DNA of 64,000 nucleotides from Mermis nigrescens. Its lineage: Eukaryota; Nematoda; Enoplea; Mermithida; Mermithidae. The stretch is taken from NCBI GenBank assembly GCA_036768485.1, contig JAVLUZ010000257.1, positions 944,382-1,008,381 of the forward strand, in the 5' to 3' direction. This document shows positions 47,973-61,744 of the stretch, piece after piece. Every line of letters begins with the position of its first letter. The stretch's first letter is position 1. The notes below the pieces were generated by a model, which was given only the letters and a program-made list of their open reading frames with translations, ran no database searches and was not told the origin of the DNA. The translations under genes were made by a program, and so were the position numbers.

Positions 47973-48308
47973 GCCAACGTCGAACTTCAAGGAGCGCCGC
48001 TCAACCTGACTTGTCTGTCGGCGAGCGACCGCTGCGAAACGAAATCGATTGGCAGTTCGTCGTCGCCGTCCGGCACCGGCGCCGGTTCCGGATCCGGCAC
48101 CGACAAACGGGACTTTTTTGACGCCGCCAACCGGCAGCCGTTCGTCATGCAGCCGTTTTTCGTCAAGGAAACCGACGATTCGGGTCTCTTCGTGCCCAGC
48201 GTCGTCTATTTGCCCTTGGCCCGCCATTTGAAGTCGCCGACTGAGGCTAAATTTTCGCTGTTTCCGATTCCAAGCGAAAACGGCGGTGACTTCGGTCCAA
48301 ACCCGTAA
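47973..48308 (+). CDS. Zinc-finger gene, last exon
   Basis: The acceptor GATATGTAG ends at 47972. The exon is 336 nt in phase 0 including the TAA stop. It encodes 111 residues without fingers: a Gly/Ser/Thr spacer, then a C-terminal block (QPFVMQPFFVKETDD..., VPSVVYLPLARHL, KFSLFPIPSE). The block is hydrophobic and looks conserved in style, perhaps a protein-interaction tail. Total for the 12 exons is 4,347 nt (1,448 codons and stop). Minus-strand ORF here is a shadow. Confidence 0.82.
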   Translation, partial: ANVELQGAPLNLTCLSASDRCETKSIGSSSSPSGTGAGSGSGTDKRDFFDAANRQPFVMQPFFVKETDDSGLFVPSVVYLPLARHLKSPTEAKFSLFPIPSENGGDFGPNP

Positions 48309-48408
48309 AGTAAATGCGACAGGCGTAAAATAATTAATAAGTTTCGAAAAATTGAAAATATTAAAGAAAATTTTCCTTGTAAGGAAACGAATTTGACAAT
48401 AAGTATTT

Positions 48409-48414
48409 AATAAA
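48409..48414 (+). promoter_or_regulatory. Candidate polyadenylation signal
   Basis: AATAAA (in AATAAATAAA) about 100 nt after the zinc-finger gene's stop codon. The position is plausible for 3' end formation, but the motif is common in AT-rich DNA. Confidence 0.5.
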
Positions 48415-48772
48415 TAAATCGGTATAGAGACTTTAAAGTAAATTCAAATGTCTGCGGCATTTTTTGCCTACAATTCAAGGTCATTTTCACCCCCGCCTAG
48501 AAATGGCTGGCCTGCTTCCTTCCCAAAATTTTAAGCAGTTACATGTCTGAACCGCATTACGCCTTTGTTTTTTGTTTCATTTGTGATCTGATTATATTAA
48601 ATTTGCACTTATGCCCAGCCCACACGGGCAGCGCCTAAATTTTGGCTGTCTAAGGGGTTCTAGAGTTTCAAATTCGAAAAGTGCCGAAAAAATTCAAAAA
48701 TTTTAATTTTCAACTATTTTATCTCATTTTCCCCAGAAAATTTCCTATTATGTCTGGTCCAAACATCCAGAC

Positions 48773-49034
48773 CATACTTGGGCAGCAAGGAAATTCTGGG
48801 GGGGGGGGTGCAAGATTTTTTGAAGGTCAAAAAATGGCCTTAAAAATGGTGGTATGGCGATAATAACACCATTTTTCGACGTTTCTCATCAAACACTATC
48901 CATTGGCATCAAAAAAATTGCGAAAAAAACGAAAAAAATTTTCAAAAAATTGAATTCTGGGGGTATTTTGATTTCCGGGGTATTTTGGTTTCTGGGGGTG
49001 CACTGCATACCCCAAACCCCCACGCCCGGGTGTG
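48773..49034 (+). mobile_element. hAT-like MITE family A, complete
   Basis: A 262-bp copy with duplication ATCCAGAC (48765-48772) and TTCCAGAC (49035-49042), one mismatch. Confidence 0.9.
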
Positions 49035-49042
49035 TTCCAGAC

Positions 49043-51534
49043 CCTCCACGCTCATGCATGGTTGCATAAAGCATTTTTAACGACTTCTTTTTTTATTTAG
49101 ACGAATAATTCCAATATGACCGACGTCATCACATATCATTCGACGTTTACATTCTTTTCAAAACAACGAATCTTATCGCAGTATAATTGCAAAGTCGTGC
49201 GCTGGCGTGGTACGTTTATTCCACGAAAAAATCGATTATCCGACCCGCGACAATTGGCGTTACTTTTTAGTTTTTGCCCAAATTAATCCCCGATTTGCGC
49301 ATATTCGATCATTCGATATCGGCTTCGATGGGTTTTTTCGGCTATTCGCGTACTAATATTCTTTATCGGTTCAAATCGACTCATCTGGCTACCATTTTAC
49401 AATATTTTATTCAACTTCTATTTAAACAGTCGTTTTTTCAGTTTGCATTCGGTTTTAATTGTTTACAACCGACGCAGAATTAGTTTAATCTAATAGTCGA
49501 CTCTAAATCAATTTAAACTAATTGTTACAATCGAAATTTGTTTACGATGAATTCCAGCTTGGTTCAATCGCTCGATTCTACCTTCGCAAGATTTTTCCAA
49601 TTTCGTTTTAAACATTTATTTTTTAAAATGTACGTTCAGTTTAACATGCTATGAACCGCCGCACAAATCCTAATGTAGCCTGCAAATCAGTTTAAATTAT
49701 TGTCAAACTCGAGCTCGGTTTCAATGCAATGAATTTTCGGCTCCTGTTTTCGAAGTTAAAATGACGATTTTCTGTTGTGGATTACATCGTCGCAGTTTAC
49801 ACGGATTTATAACTGAATTGAATCTGGCATTGATAATTAAATCGTATCTTTCGCACTACAAGGTAAAGTTTAATGCCGCGTTCGTGAATTTTGCAGATGC
49901 CTGTTCTTTTCAGAACATAAAACCAAAAAAATTCTATAAAAAGTTAAAAATAGTAAGTTTGCGGAAACCAGCAGACATCTTGGGGTCAAAGCCATAGTTG
50001 CAAAGCGTGGCCTGTGTTGGGGTTGTCAGACGATATGGGGGAGAGGTCTTGTGAGCTTTTTCTTATCCAAGATGATTTCGAAAACGGATAATAAATGCTA
50101 AAATTGCGTGAAAATTATGAAAATTCACAATTTGCGATCAATTTCAAGCACTTTTTGAAAAAAATATTCGATTTTCTCATATTGTGAGTCTTTTCGCCAC
50201 ATTTTATTTAGATTTTCTATCCATGCTGGGGTCTAGAAATTCCCAGACATCCACGCGCTAGGTTAAAATTCCTCTGAACCGAAGATTTTTTTGTATGTTT
50301 ATTTTATTTTATTTTTTTATTCATGTATGCTCGAATCTGACTTTCCTCATTATAGTAGCACCAACTTTTTAAACGAATATTTAGTCAATCCGAGAAGCCG
50401 AAACGACCCCAAAATATAATCAACGTGGTGCGTACGGGTCGCTCATTATTTATCGTTTATCGTCTGTTCTTTTCATACTATATTGATTTATCCATTTATT
50501 TATATCGTCGATAATTAAGGATTATCTGCCGGAATCGATTGTTAGTGATTTTGGTTATTGGAATATCTCGCCCAAAAGTTCATGGCTTAAGTACAAGGTT
50601 TCGAAGCCAAATTTCCTCGACTAGTTTTCGTTGTATGCGCCGCGTAGCGTTGTATATTACATTATGAGGACGAACTAATTCGCTAGTCTATTTAACGAAA
50701 ATTCCGTTGGCTAATTTGATTTTATAGGTTTCTAAGATTTTGTACAGCATTGCTTTTTTAGTGATCAAAACGATTATTTTCAATAATGAATTATTTCGGG
50801 GACTGAAAGATGACCTGCGCTCAGAATAAGTGGCGATCGGAACAATTTGCGCTGAGACGATTATTTGATCGAAAAACCCTGGCTACGTGCCAACAATATT
50901 TCTTATAATTTTCGTCAACTAGTGTGACAAAAGAATGTATTATTATTGCGAGAAAGTATACAATTTGAGATCGTACACCACACGGGCGTGGGTGACCCTC
51001 TGAGAATCCGACGAACCTCCCGCAGATTACAGTAGACTCCAATTTCGGAATTTTCTTCAGCAATTTCGCCCCATTCAAACCTTCCATAATTTGATCTCTG
51101 TCCAGCCAGTGTATGGAGTAAAGCCGAAATATTGACGATTTTGATCAAAAATCTATGAAGATGTCTGAAAGTACATTTTGAACGTCTGCTGAGTACGCGT
51201 CGGAAGTGGCATTTTTTGACTTTCTGACTGCATTATTTTCAGGTGAAATGTACGGTTCTAACAGGCTAAAACATTGACTAGGTTAATAACGATGTATTAA
51301 AAGTTGACAGATTCAAGCCAAAAAGTCACAAAAACACATTTTCGACCTCCAAAAAACAGTTTTGAGGTCATAGACCCTTTAAACGTGTAACGCACAAAAT
51401 TTTAAATGGGGTTCTCGCTTATTTTTATACAATGAGTGGGGTAAATCACCTCCAATTTTTTGGCCAAAAATGCGTAGAGATGGCCAAAAAACGCAACTTT
51501 TTTAAAAATCGGGGGAAAGGAAAGGTCTGAGTGG
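49043..51534. other. Non-coding stretch with repeat fragments
   Basis: AT-rich. Holds a fragment at about 50985-51112 with the CTCCCGCAGATTACAGTAGA core also seen at 10035. No gene supported. Confidence 0.45.
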
Positions 51535-51733
51535 GGGGAAGTACAAGATTTTCAAAGGTCAAAAAATGGTCTTAAAAATGGTAGTATGGCGAAAAACACC
51601 ATTGTTCAACGTTTCTCATTGAGCACTATCCATTGGCATCAAAAACTTGCGGAAAAAAACAAACAAATTCAAAATTCTGCGGGTTATCCGGCCTTCTGGG
51701 GGTGCATACCCCAAACCCCCACGCCCACGTGTG
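51535..51733 (+). mobile_element. hAT-like MITE family A, 5'-truncated
   Basis: It contains the family core (TTTTCAAAGGTCAAAAAATGG, AACGTTTCTCATTGAGCACT) and the end CACGCCCACGTGTG. The usual 5' end is missing or diverged. Confidence 0.75.
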
Positions 51734-51904
51734 ATGGTGGGACGTCCTTAACTCCCTTCCTGTTACATGTGTATCTGATCTTTAATAAAATTCATGTCGA
51801 TGATCGATCCTCGTCGATCCTTTTTTAGTTACCATATTTCAATGTATGCAAATTTTGCATCTCTGATTAAGGTTGGTGCCACCCTGGTCTGTCCAGCAGA
51901 AGGG

Positions 51905-52050
51905 CTGTATCCTCACCTGAGTATGGGCGGTCTGGGGTTCTGCATCTCCCTGAAAATCTGAGACACCTCTCTCAAAAATTTATAGACCCGAAGAATTGAA
52001 ATTCTGACGCTATGTTTAGCGGTTGGCCCCATCCCTCTCTGATTTTCTGC
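51905..52050. mobile_element. Short MITE-like repeat
   Basis: Related to 24010-24155: contains ATTTATAGACCCGAAGAATTG and a GGCCCCATCC region between a GAGTATGGGCGG and a TTTTCTGCACG end. Boundaries uncertain. Confidence 0.4.
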
Positions 52051-55425
<3,375 letters not shown>

Positions 55426-55433
55426 ACATAACT

Positions 55434-55625
55434 AGAGACCGGATTAGGTGCTAGCACCTGAAAGCTCTATTTTGTGAAGATCTTTTCACAGTTTGAGCCT
55501 GTTTTGCACATAATTTGACTCTGAAAGCGACTATACTTTTCACTTATTATCGACTGTTTGCACCTTATTGACCGATGCTTTGCACCTATTTGGCCCACTT
55601 TTTGCACCTAAACATCCGGTCCCTA
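55434..55625. mobile_element. hAT-like MITE (TAGAGACCGGATTAGGTGC ends)
   Basis: A 192-bp element with inverted ends TAGAGACCGGATTAGGTGC / GCACCTAAACATCCGGTCCCTA and exact duplication GACATAAC (55426-55433 and 55626-55633). Confidence 0.88.
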
Positions 55626-55992
55626 GACATAACAGATATCATAATATTATTTAAGCAATTGTACTATTATAATTGATGCATTTTTTGACACTCTTTGTTT
55701 AATTGATAATATTTACAATGCAGCTTTTCATTTATTTGTTCGATTTCGTTGATGAAGAACGAATTCTGATTGATTGATTTGAATGAGTCTGCTGATCTCT
55801 TTTAGCCAGCCCAGCCATATATCTGGTACTAAAGTCTGTAGAACCAAAAATTGTGAAATCACTGGTTCTTGAGATAATTTTTACGATCTGTACACATTCC
55901 GCAAATAATCTCATTTCATTAAATTGATTACCATTTTGTATGTATGTACATATTCGGCGCGTGTCCTATTTTAAAATCTATAATATTAATTC

Positions 55993-56517
55993 TGACTTGT
56001 GGGCAGCAAGAAAATTCTGGCGGGGGTACAAGATTTTTCAAAGGTCAAAAAATAGTGGTATGGCGAAAAAACACCATTTTTTAACGTTTCTCATCGAGCA
56101 CTAATCATTGGCATCAAAAAATCGCGAAAAAACAAAAAAAAATTCAAAAATTGATTTCTGGGCGGAGGGTATTTTGATTTATGGGGTTGAGTATTTTGGT
56201 TTCTCGGGGTGCATACCATACGTGGGCAGCAAGAAATTTCTGGGGGGGGTGCAAGATTTTTTTGAAGGTCAAAAAATGGCCTTAAAAACGATGGTATGGT
56301 GATAAAAACACCATTTTTCGACGTTTCTCATCGAGCACTATCCATTGGCATCAAAAAATTGCGAAATAGCGAAAAAAATTTTCAAAAAATTGAATTCTGG
56401 GGGGGTATTTTGATTTCTGGGGGGGGGGGGTATTTTGGTTTCTGGGGGTGCATACCCCCCAAACCCCCCACGCCCAGGGTGTGGTGCATACCCCGAAAAC
56501 CCCCACGCCCAGATGTG
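55993..56517 (+). mobile_element. hAT-like MITE family A, split by a nested copy
   Basis: A forward copy from about GTGGGCAGCAAG to CCCAGATGTG. Its GGTGCATACCCC segment is interrupted by another family A element at 56217-56483. Outer duplication not clear. Confidence 0.78.
56217..56483 (+). mobile_element. hAT-like MITE family A, nested in family A
   Basis: A 267-bp forward copy with exact duplication GTGCATAC (56209-56216 and 56484-56491), the same target position as the nested pair at 39 kb but in the other orientation. Confidence 0.93.
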
Positions 56518-56583
56518 CTTGTCTGTCTATGTGGAAAAACATTTTTACTGGGGCCCTGATTCCTGATTTTCGATCTCGATCGG

Positions 56584-56919
56584 GTGGACTCCTTAAACTC
56601 GGAAACGACGGATTACTATAAAAAGTTTTGGCGGCTCTTGCGGCTACGTAATTGCCATGGGGCGAATTCTTTACGCCACTCTAGATCAACTTTAAATGCG
56701 CTATCGACTGGTGTATACTATTTTACTCCGCAGTCGAAAGTGACGGAAGACCGTAGGAAAAAGTTTTTCAACTACGTTTTCCAAATATCTCGAATCGCAG
56801 CAGATAAATTTCGTCCAATTGTTTATAATGATATAGCCGACCATGCTGTAGGATTTGTAGAAAATTCTCGATTGGTTTGTGGGATTCAGGAGCCCGAGCA
56901 TACCCTATCCGTAATGTAA
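56584..56919 (+). CDS. Unrecognised open frame, 111 codons
   Basis: An uninterrupted frame with mixed amino-acid composition (…DRRKKFFNYVFQISRIAADKF…) ending at TAA 56917-56919. It begins with GTG in the given frame, so if real it is an internal exon or fragment rather than a complete gene. No zinc fingers or catalytic motif seen. It lies between MITEs and the repeats flanking the Polinton remnant. It could be a fragment of a mobile-element gene. Confidence 0.3.
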   Translation: MDSLNSETTDYYKKFWRLLRLRNCHGANSLRHSRSTLNALSTGVYYFTPQSKVTEDRRKKFFNYVFQISRIAADKFRPIVYNDIADHAVGFVENSRLVCGIQEPEHTLSVM

Positions 56920-57359
56920 ACAGGCTTTTTGCTTCTTTTGCAGAAGCGTTGATTGAGTGTTACTTCCAAAATTTGGTCCGTAGGGTTTCTTGGGCCTCTG
57001 ATTCCGAATTTACTACTCAAAGTGCACGATGTGGCGCCAAAAACACGTAGGGGTGAGTAAACAGGAAATTACGTAGTTTCAAACAAACATGATTATTCAC
57101 TGAGAGGTGACTCGCAGTGAGCCAAATTATCAGTGAAAAATTTGATGGTGTACATCAACATGCGTGTAATTTGATGTAAATCAACCGAAAGCAGGAAACA
57201 CGCGGCTCGCGACAATGCTAATGCAAATCGAATATTTCTGCTTCTAGCAGCCAATTTTGCAGGGAACTTTTTGCATTTGTTTACAATGAGAACAATTTTT
57301 TTATGCGCAGGTTACAATGCCCTCTAATCGTCGTAGAGCCAGAAAAAGATAACAAGAAA

Positions 57360-58010
57360 CAGTTAAGCAAGAGTAGTATACCCTGCGACTCAGGCGCCTC
57401 CGATTTCTCTTGAGCAATGTTCATGAACATTTTTTTGTGTTGTAGCATAGGCGGGTATGGAGAGAAAAGGTCTAGAAGTGCTCCTTAGTGCTCTCTTATA
57501 TAGGGTCAGGGAACAAAGAGGATAGGGGCTTCCCATAAGCCTAAGGGAAGCAATCTTGGCGGAGGGGATCCTAAATAGAGAGGGAGCCTAATAATTGATT
57601 GATTTTATCGATTTTTTGTTGTTCTTGAACATTGTTCATGAACATTTTAAGAGGCATATATGGCCGTAATGGACCTGCCGGGCATGCTTATGAGCTTAGG
57701 GGGAGCAGTCTCTAGGAACCCGGCCCTAAGACTAAGGAGAGTGTAAAGTGTAAAGTAGCGTAAAGTAAACATTTTTTTGTGGATGGGGTGCCTATAAGCC
57801 TAAGGAGTTTCTGATTTTTATCGATTTTCCTTCTTTAACGTTTTAAAAGTTATCCAAATGCAGCTGGTGTTGCCTGCAAGCCGAGGCAACCCCTGGAGGT
57901 GGCCTGGTGTAAAGTGTAAAGTGAGCCTAAGAGAGTCAATGGGCAGTGGGTTTCCTGATTTTATCAATTTTTTTGGCATTTTCATCTTGAACATAGAGTC
58001 ATTCTGCATG
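57360..58010. repeat. Degenerate repeats with TGATTTTATCGATTTT blocks
   Basis: Blocks with CC-TAAGCCTAAGG, TTGATTTTATCGATTTTTT and TCTTGAACAT-GTTCATGAACAT occur at about 57590, 57810 and 57950, spaced roughly 140-215 bp. The same TTGATTTTATCGATTTT and CCTAAGC phrases reappear at about 63350-63505, so copies lie on both sides of the Polinton remnant. Confidence 0.55.
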
Positions 58011-58133
58011 ACCGACCACTAAGCAGTGTTAAGTAGGTTCTTTTTGATTTTTAAGCAGTCTGCTTGAAAAAAACTGAAATTTTGGAATTTTAATGGGTGC
58101 ACTCAATTTATTGTAGCTGAGGCATTTTTTGTA

Positions 58134-58603
58134 ATCAGGTCGTAATGATGATCTTCCGTGTGCAAGCGAATTACCTTGTCAGCCTTGGGTCCTTCAAAAA
58201 ATAAAATGTCCCAATAAACTTGGATTTAGTAGTCGGGCACTAGAACATTTGTATTTTTTTCACAGCTTCAGGACCATATTTTTCTTCATTCATGCTGATG
58301 TTAGCTCTGCTCATTAGCTGTAAGGCTACTTGCTTTTGGGCAGTACAACGGGTTTAATCTCCTTAAAAGAGATTCCTAGCTTGGGCTATTGTCAAGTTTC
58401 GCTGTGCTGTTACAACAGCCCAACCTAGTGATAAATTATCATTTGATGTGATTTTAATATATGTGTGCTCCCCCATTTTTGCAGAAGTGAACAACATCAG
58501 ATTGAGAATCAGTACCCGTTTCTTGTTTTTTATCAACAAGAACTACCTTAAAGGTCATGTTATTGTTGAAACAAACCTCGTTCTTAAACTGAGCCACGTT
58601 TAA
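58134..58603 (-). pseudogene. Polinton DNA polymerase B, N-terminal fragment
   Basis: Reading the - strand from 58603 downward in several frames gives a run typical of the region before the exonuclease domain of Polinton protein-primed PolB: NLSLGWAVVTA, then EAVKKIQ, then GPKADKVIRLH and HHYDLITK (about 58132-58195). Stops and at least two frame changes interrupt it. The exonuclease and polymerase domains are absent beyond 58130, where repeat sequence begins. The assignment rests on family pattern recognition; a profile search would decide. Confidence 0.65.
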
Positions 58604-58607
58604 GATA

Positions 58608-59901
58608 CCGTCATACGGGGCTACTTGAGACGATTTTGGATAGATTGCTTTAGGGGAATTTGATTTTTTCAGTGATTACTTGTCAGATTTTACTAATTTT
58701 TTTTAATTACTCAGAAGAGGTTCGGCCGTTAGTGTTGAAAAACATCAAATCAATTGGTGTAGGGGGAAAAATATTTTTTTAAACAAAGTTGGTGTCTCAA
58801 GTAGCCCTGGGGCTATTTGAGACACTTTGTGATGAAAGTACCAGAACGATTTTTGGTGAACATATTATTATCTCGAGGGGATACTTGAGACACATGGGTT
58901 GTTTAAAAAAATATTATGTCTTCTTAAAGCTTTACTTAGCAACTATAAGAAGAAATAAAATGCATTTAAGAGAAATTGCACTAAGGCATGACAAGAAAGG
59001 CACAAAAATTTTTCTTTTGATATTATTGGCCAGCCGTGTGCTGAGAAATTTCTTTTGTTTCGCTTGAAAAAAAAGTCTCAATCCAGCCTTCACCAGGCAA
59101 ATTATTTGGAAAAAAGCAGAGATAGCAACGCATTTTCGATCAAGATAGTCCTTAACAAAGTAACGAAGTTCGTTCTTCGTCATCGCAAAACTCCAGTTTG
59201 CAATTAAAATAATGAAATCTTTCAAGAGAGATTCTTCTTGCACTGATAAATCAGTTGGGTGTCCTGGAGCATTCAAATGCTGGGCTTTCAATTTACGAGC
59301 CAGTGTTGCACGTGAGATTCCATAAGCTGAAGCTGCATCCCTGCGTGACATACCATCTCTAAGAGACTGTAAAGCTCCATCTAAATCTGATCTAGAATAA
59401 TTTCGATAAGCGCAAGCGCCTAATTTACGCTTATAATTACGCATCTAAAAAGACAAGAGTCTTAATGATGTTTTTTGAGCCTGTCTCAAGTAGCCCCACT
59501 TTTCATCTGAATGCTGGGGCTACTTGAGACATCCAAGATATCTCGAGAAATAGTGACATGACAGCAATGAGTATAAATACCACATCAAAGACCATGAGAT
59601 TCCTCACTAGGAAAAAGTAAACCTCACGTGGTTTCATGAGGTCTCGGGAAAAATTGAAAGTTTGACTCACATGAAAAATTCATCTGATTGCTCTTGACTT
59701 ATGTAAACTTAGTTTTCAAGGCACACATGAAAAACTGTGAGTTGCAAATGATCCCATTAGAAAGAGGACATCTAACTACCTGATAGAAAATTTATTTCAT
59801 AAGAAATATCTTGCAAACAGAGTACATTAAATACAGCACAATCATTTTTCTATCAAGTGTCTCAAGTAGCCCCCGCTGTCTCAAGTAGCCCCGTTTGACG
59901 G
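58608..59901 (-). mobile_element. pogo/Tigger-like DNA transposon, non-autonomous
   Basis: A 1,294-bp element bounded by 24-bp inverted repeats (CCGTCATACGGGGCTACTTG... and its inverse, one mismatch) and TA on both sides (58606-58607 and 59902-59903), as in the Tc1/mariner-pogo group. It contains the N-terminal part of a transposase on the - strand. The terminal core GGGGCTACTTGAGAC recurs internally at 58794-58825, 58877, 59483-59530 and 59858. It sits inside the Polinton remnant. Confidence 0.88.
58932..59444 (-). pseudogene. pogo-type transposase, DNA-binding N-terminus
   Basis: A frame of 170 codons starting at ATG 59442-59444 (MRNYKRKLGACAYRNYS). Residues about 15-60 form a Pipsqueak-type helix-turn-helix (ALQSLRDGMSRRDAASAYGI, then SRATLARKL). 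Residues 70-115 resemble the start of the CENP-B-type second HTH (EESLLKDFII..FAMTKNELRYFV). After about residue 118 the sequence changes to unrelated lysine/leucine-rich translation, and the DDE catalytic domain is missing. It could bind the element's ends but not catalyse. Confidence 0.75.
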
Positions 59902-59972
59902 TAATACAAAAAACTTCATTTTAATTTAAGTACTGATGCGTGTGTAACGGCTCAATTGTGTGATTTCAATGC

Positions 59973-60383
59973 CTAACATACTATCATGATAGGGAAGAAA
60001 AACTCAATTCGGTTTATTAAATCAGGAAATAATTCTACTTCATACATGCATTTTCTTTTCACAAGTTCATAAAATTTGCAGAGAATGTTAGCCGAGCCAA
60101 CAAACAGCTGTGGCTTTGTTTTCAACATCAAATTTTCCATTTTTAGTATATTATTAATGAATGCTTTTATCGTATTTTTTCTGTCTCTTACTGTTTTAGC
60201 TCCTATGCATACGATTTTACCTGACTCGAAAATCAGTAATCTAGCCTTAGGTAATTGGATTATGGCACCTGGGAATTTCTGCGGATTGTATTGCGACATG
60301 TTTTGAAATTTCGTGTAGGCATCATTTAAATTAAGTTTGTTTGGTAGTGCTGTAGTAAGCATAATGTTCAGTATAGTGACCAT
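59973..60383 (-). CDS. TATA-binding-protein-like ORF in Polinton, probably broken
   Basis: 136 codons from ATG at 60381-60383. Residues about 1-80 match the first TBP saddle repeat in pattern: NIMLTTALPNKLNLNDAY, then YNPQKFPGAII, KARLLIFESGKIVCIGAKT and a helix KNTIKAFINNILK. The GKIVCIGAKT strand-turn is the TBP signature. Residues about 90-130 look like the start of the second repeat (FVGSANILCKFYELV..., ELFPDLINRIEF) and then fail. Full TBP cores are about 180 residues. It is 45 bp from and divergent to the packaging ATPase, and lies upstream of the polymerase fragment on the same strand, so it most likely belonged to the Polinton. Alternative: a host TBP pseudogene caught nearby. Confidence 0.72.
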   Translation of the reverse strand: MVTILNIMLTTALPNKLNLNDAYTKFQNMSQYNPQKFPGAIIQLPKARLLIFESGKIVCIGAKTVRDRKNTIKAFINNILKMENLMLKTKPQLFVGSANILCKFYELVKRKCMYEVELFPDLINRIEFFFPIMIVC

Positions 60384-60428
60384 TTTCTATAAATATCTAC
60401 CCCTCTGATTCTGTACATATTTATAAAG
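60384..60428. promoter_or_regulatory. Divergent intergenic region between TBP-like and ATPase
   Basis: 45 bp, AT-rich (TATAAATATCTACC and TACATATTTATAAAG), separating two start codons on opposite strands. TATAAA and TTTATAAA are present, one facing each way, suggesting a bidirectional promoter. Confidence 0.45.
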
Positions 60429-61030
60429 ATGGTTTTTCAACACACTTTTACCTGCTTCGTTTCATGGCCAACAAAGTCTGGCAAATCAACTTCTGTTAAA
60501 GAATTGCTAGAAAACAAAACATGCATGATTGATACCAAAATTAAAAAGGTTTGGTGGTGCTTTGCGGAATATCAGCCGTTTTATCAAAATATCAAAGATG
60601 TTTTATTTATAGAAGGGTTTTCTGATAAAAGCTATTTGAAAGAGCTTAGTCTCATGGCTCAGCTTTCGATGATCTGATGCAAGAAAGCAAGGGTAATGCC
60701 CATATTGTACAGCTTTTCATGAAATGTCATCATTGGAACATTAGAATCATCCATATTGTTCAAAATGTGTCCTTTGAAGGCCTTAGAACTTCACGCATAA
60801 ACCCTGATTATATAGTTTTATTTAAAAACCCTGCCGATCAGTTACAGGCGCAAATTTTGTCTCGGCAACTCTATCCAACCAATTCAAAAATTTTTTATAT
60901 AAGCTAACTTTGATGCTACATCATAGCCACACGGTCATCTTTCCATTGATTTAAGTCATAATGCTAGAGATGAAGTAAGACAAAAAAAACAGATATTTTC
61001 AGCAGCCATCCAACTGTTTATTTGCAAAAA
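60429..61030 (+). pseudogene. Polinton packaging ATPase (FtsK/HerA type)
   Basis: ATG at 60429. Walker A PTKSGKS lies near residue 15 (60469-60491) and the Walker B-like FDDLM at 60668-60682. The second half (IIHIVQNVSFEG, NPDYIVLFKNPADQLQ, LYPTNSK) and a C-terminal PHGHLSIDL..ARDEVR fit the A32-like ATPases of Polintons, which pump DNA into capsids. Frame changes are required near 60665 and 60905, so it is inactive as it stands. Confidence 0.82.
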
Positions 61031-61063
61031 TCCATAGATGCTTATATAGACAAGGAAGAAAAA

Positions 61064-61405
61064 ATGGGTGATGAATGATTAAAACGCAATATTGTATGTT
61101 TACATCTGTCAAGCTAGGAAACCTCAAAGGGCGCTATTATAAATACTGTCAGTAGAGATCAAATACTTTGTCCTTGTGATTGAGCAAACAATTCTTTGAT
61201 TGGTAATATCCCTTATTCTGAAAAAAATATTAACAAACTTTGAAGATATCAGAATTAAATAAGACAGCTGGCAAACAATCAACAAGCCACCACAAAGCAA
61301 AAAAGTATTTTATAATACAAGATGGCCGTTTCCTTCCTCTTTTGCTGACTCCAATACTTACTGCTGCAGATAGTGTATTAATCGACACAATAACAGGTGG
61401 AAAAA
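61064..61405 (+). pseudogene. Polinton pX-like core protein remnant
   Basis: Broken frames give ALINTVSRDQILCLC, NSLIGNIPYS, LRRYQNIIRQLA and a hydrophobic end LLLTPILTAADSVLIDTI, the layout of the small adenovirus-pX-like protein that follows the ATPase in animal Polintons. Several stops (for example TAG at 61113, TAG at 61154). Function by family: DNA-condensing/structural. Confidence 0.6.
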
Positions 61406-61429
61406 GCGATTAAGCGAAGAGGAACAGCC

Positions 61430-61560
61430 AACCATGTAAAGCTAATATTATTGAATCAGAAAGAAATGTAGTAGCAAGCTATGAAGATGTACTTGTTGGG
61501 ATACCAAAAAAATCAAATGAATAAGGCAAAGCTCCTTCTCCACTACATCCCTAAAAATTT
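61430..61560 (+). pseudogene. Small unnamed Polinton protein remnant
   Basis: Short pieces (HVKLILLNQKE, SNE.GKAKLLLHYI) occupy the slot between pX-like and pVI-like genes where Polintons carry a small lysine-rich ORF. Very degraded; assigned mainly by position. Confidence 0.4.
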
Positions 61561-61744
61561 ATTTGTATAAATAGAGCCTAGTGGTGCGCTCATAATAAAT
61601 AAAGAAAAAATGGATGAAAGTCTCTAATCCCACAAATGTTCCTGTTGAAATTATTGCTAATAAACAAGGGAATGAGATTTTAGCTGCAGGTAATGATTTT
61701 GATTGGACTGACACATTTTTATTTTCTGAACAAATATTACAAAA

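Noticed and set aside
58789..59067. 92-codon plus-strand ORF
   Set aside because: Lies antisense to the pogo transposase fragment and across element repeats; no domain.
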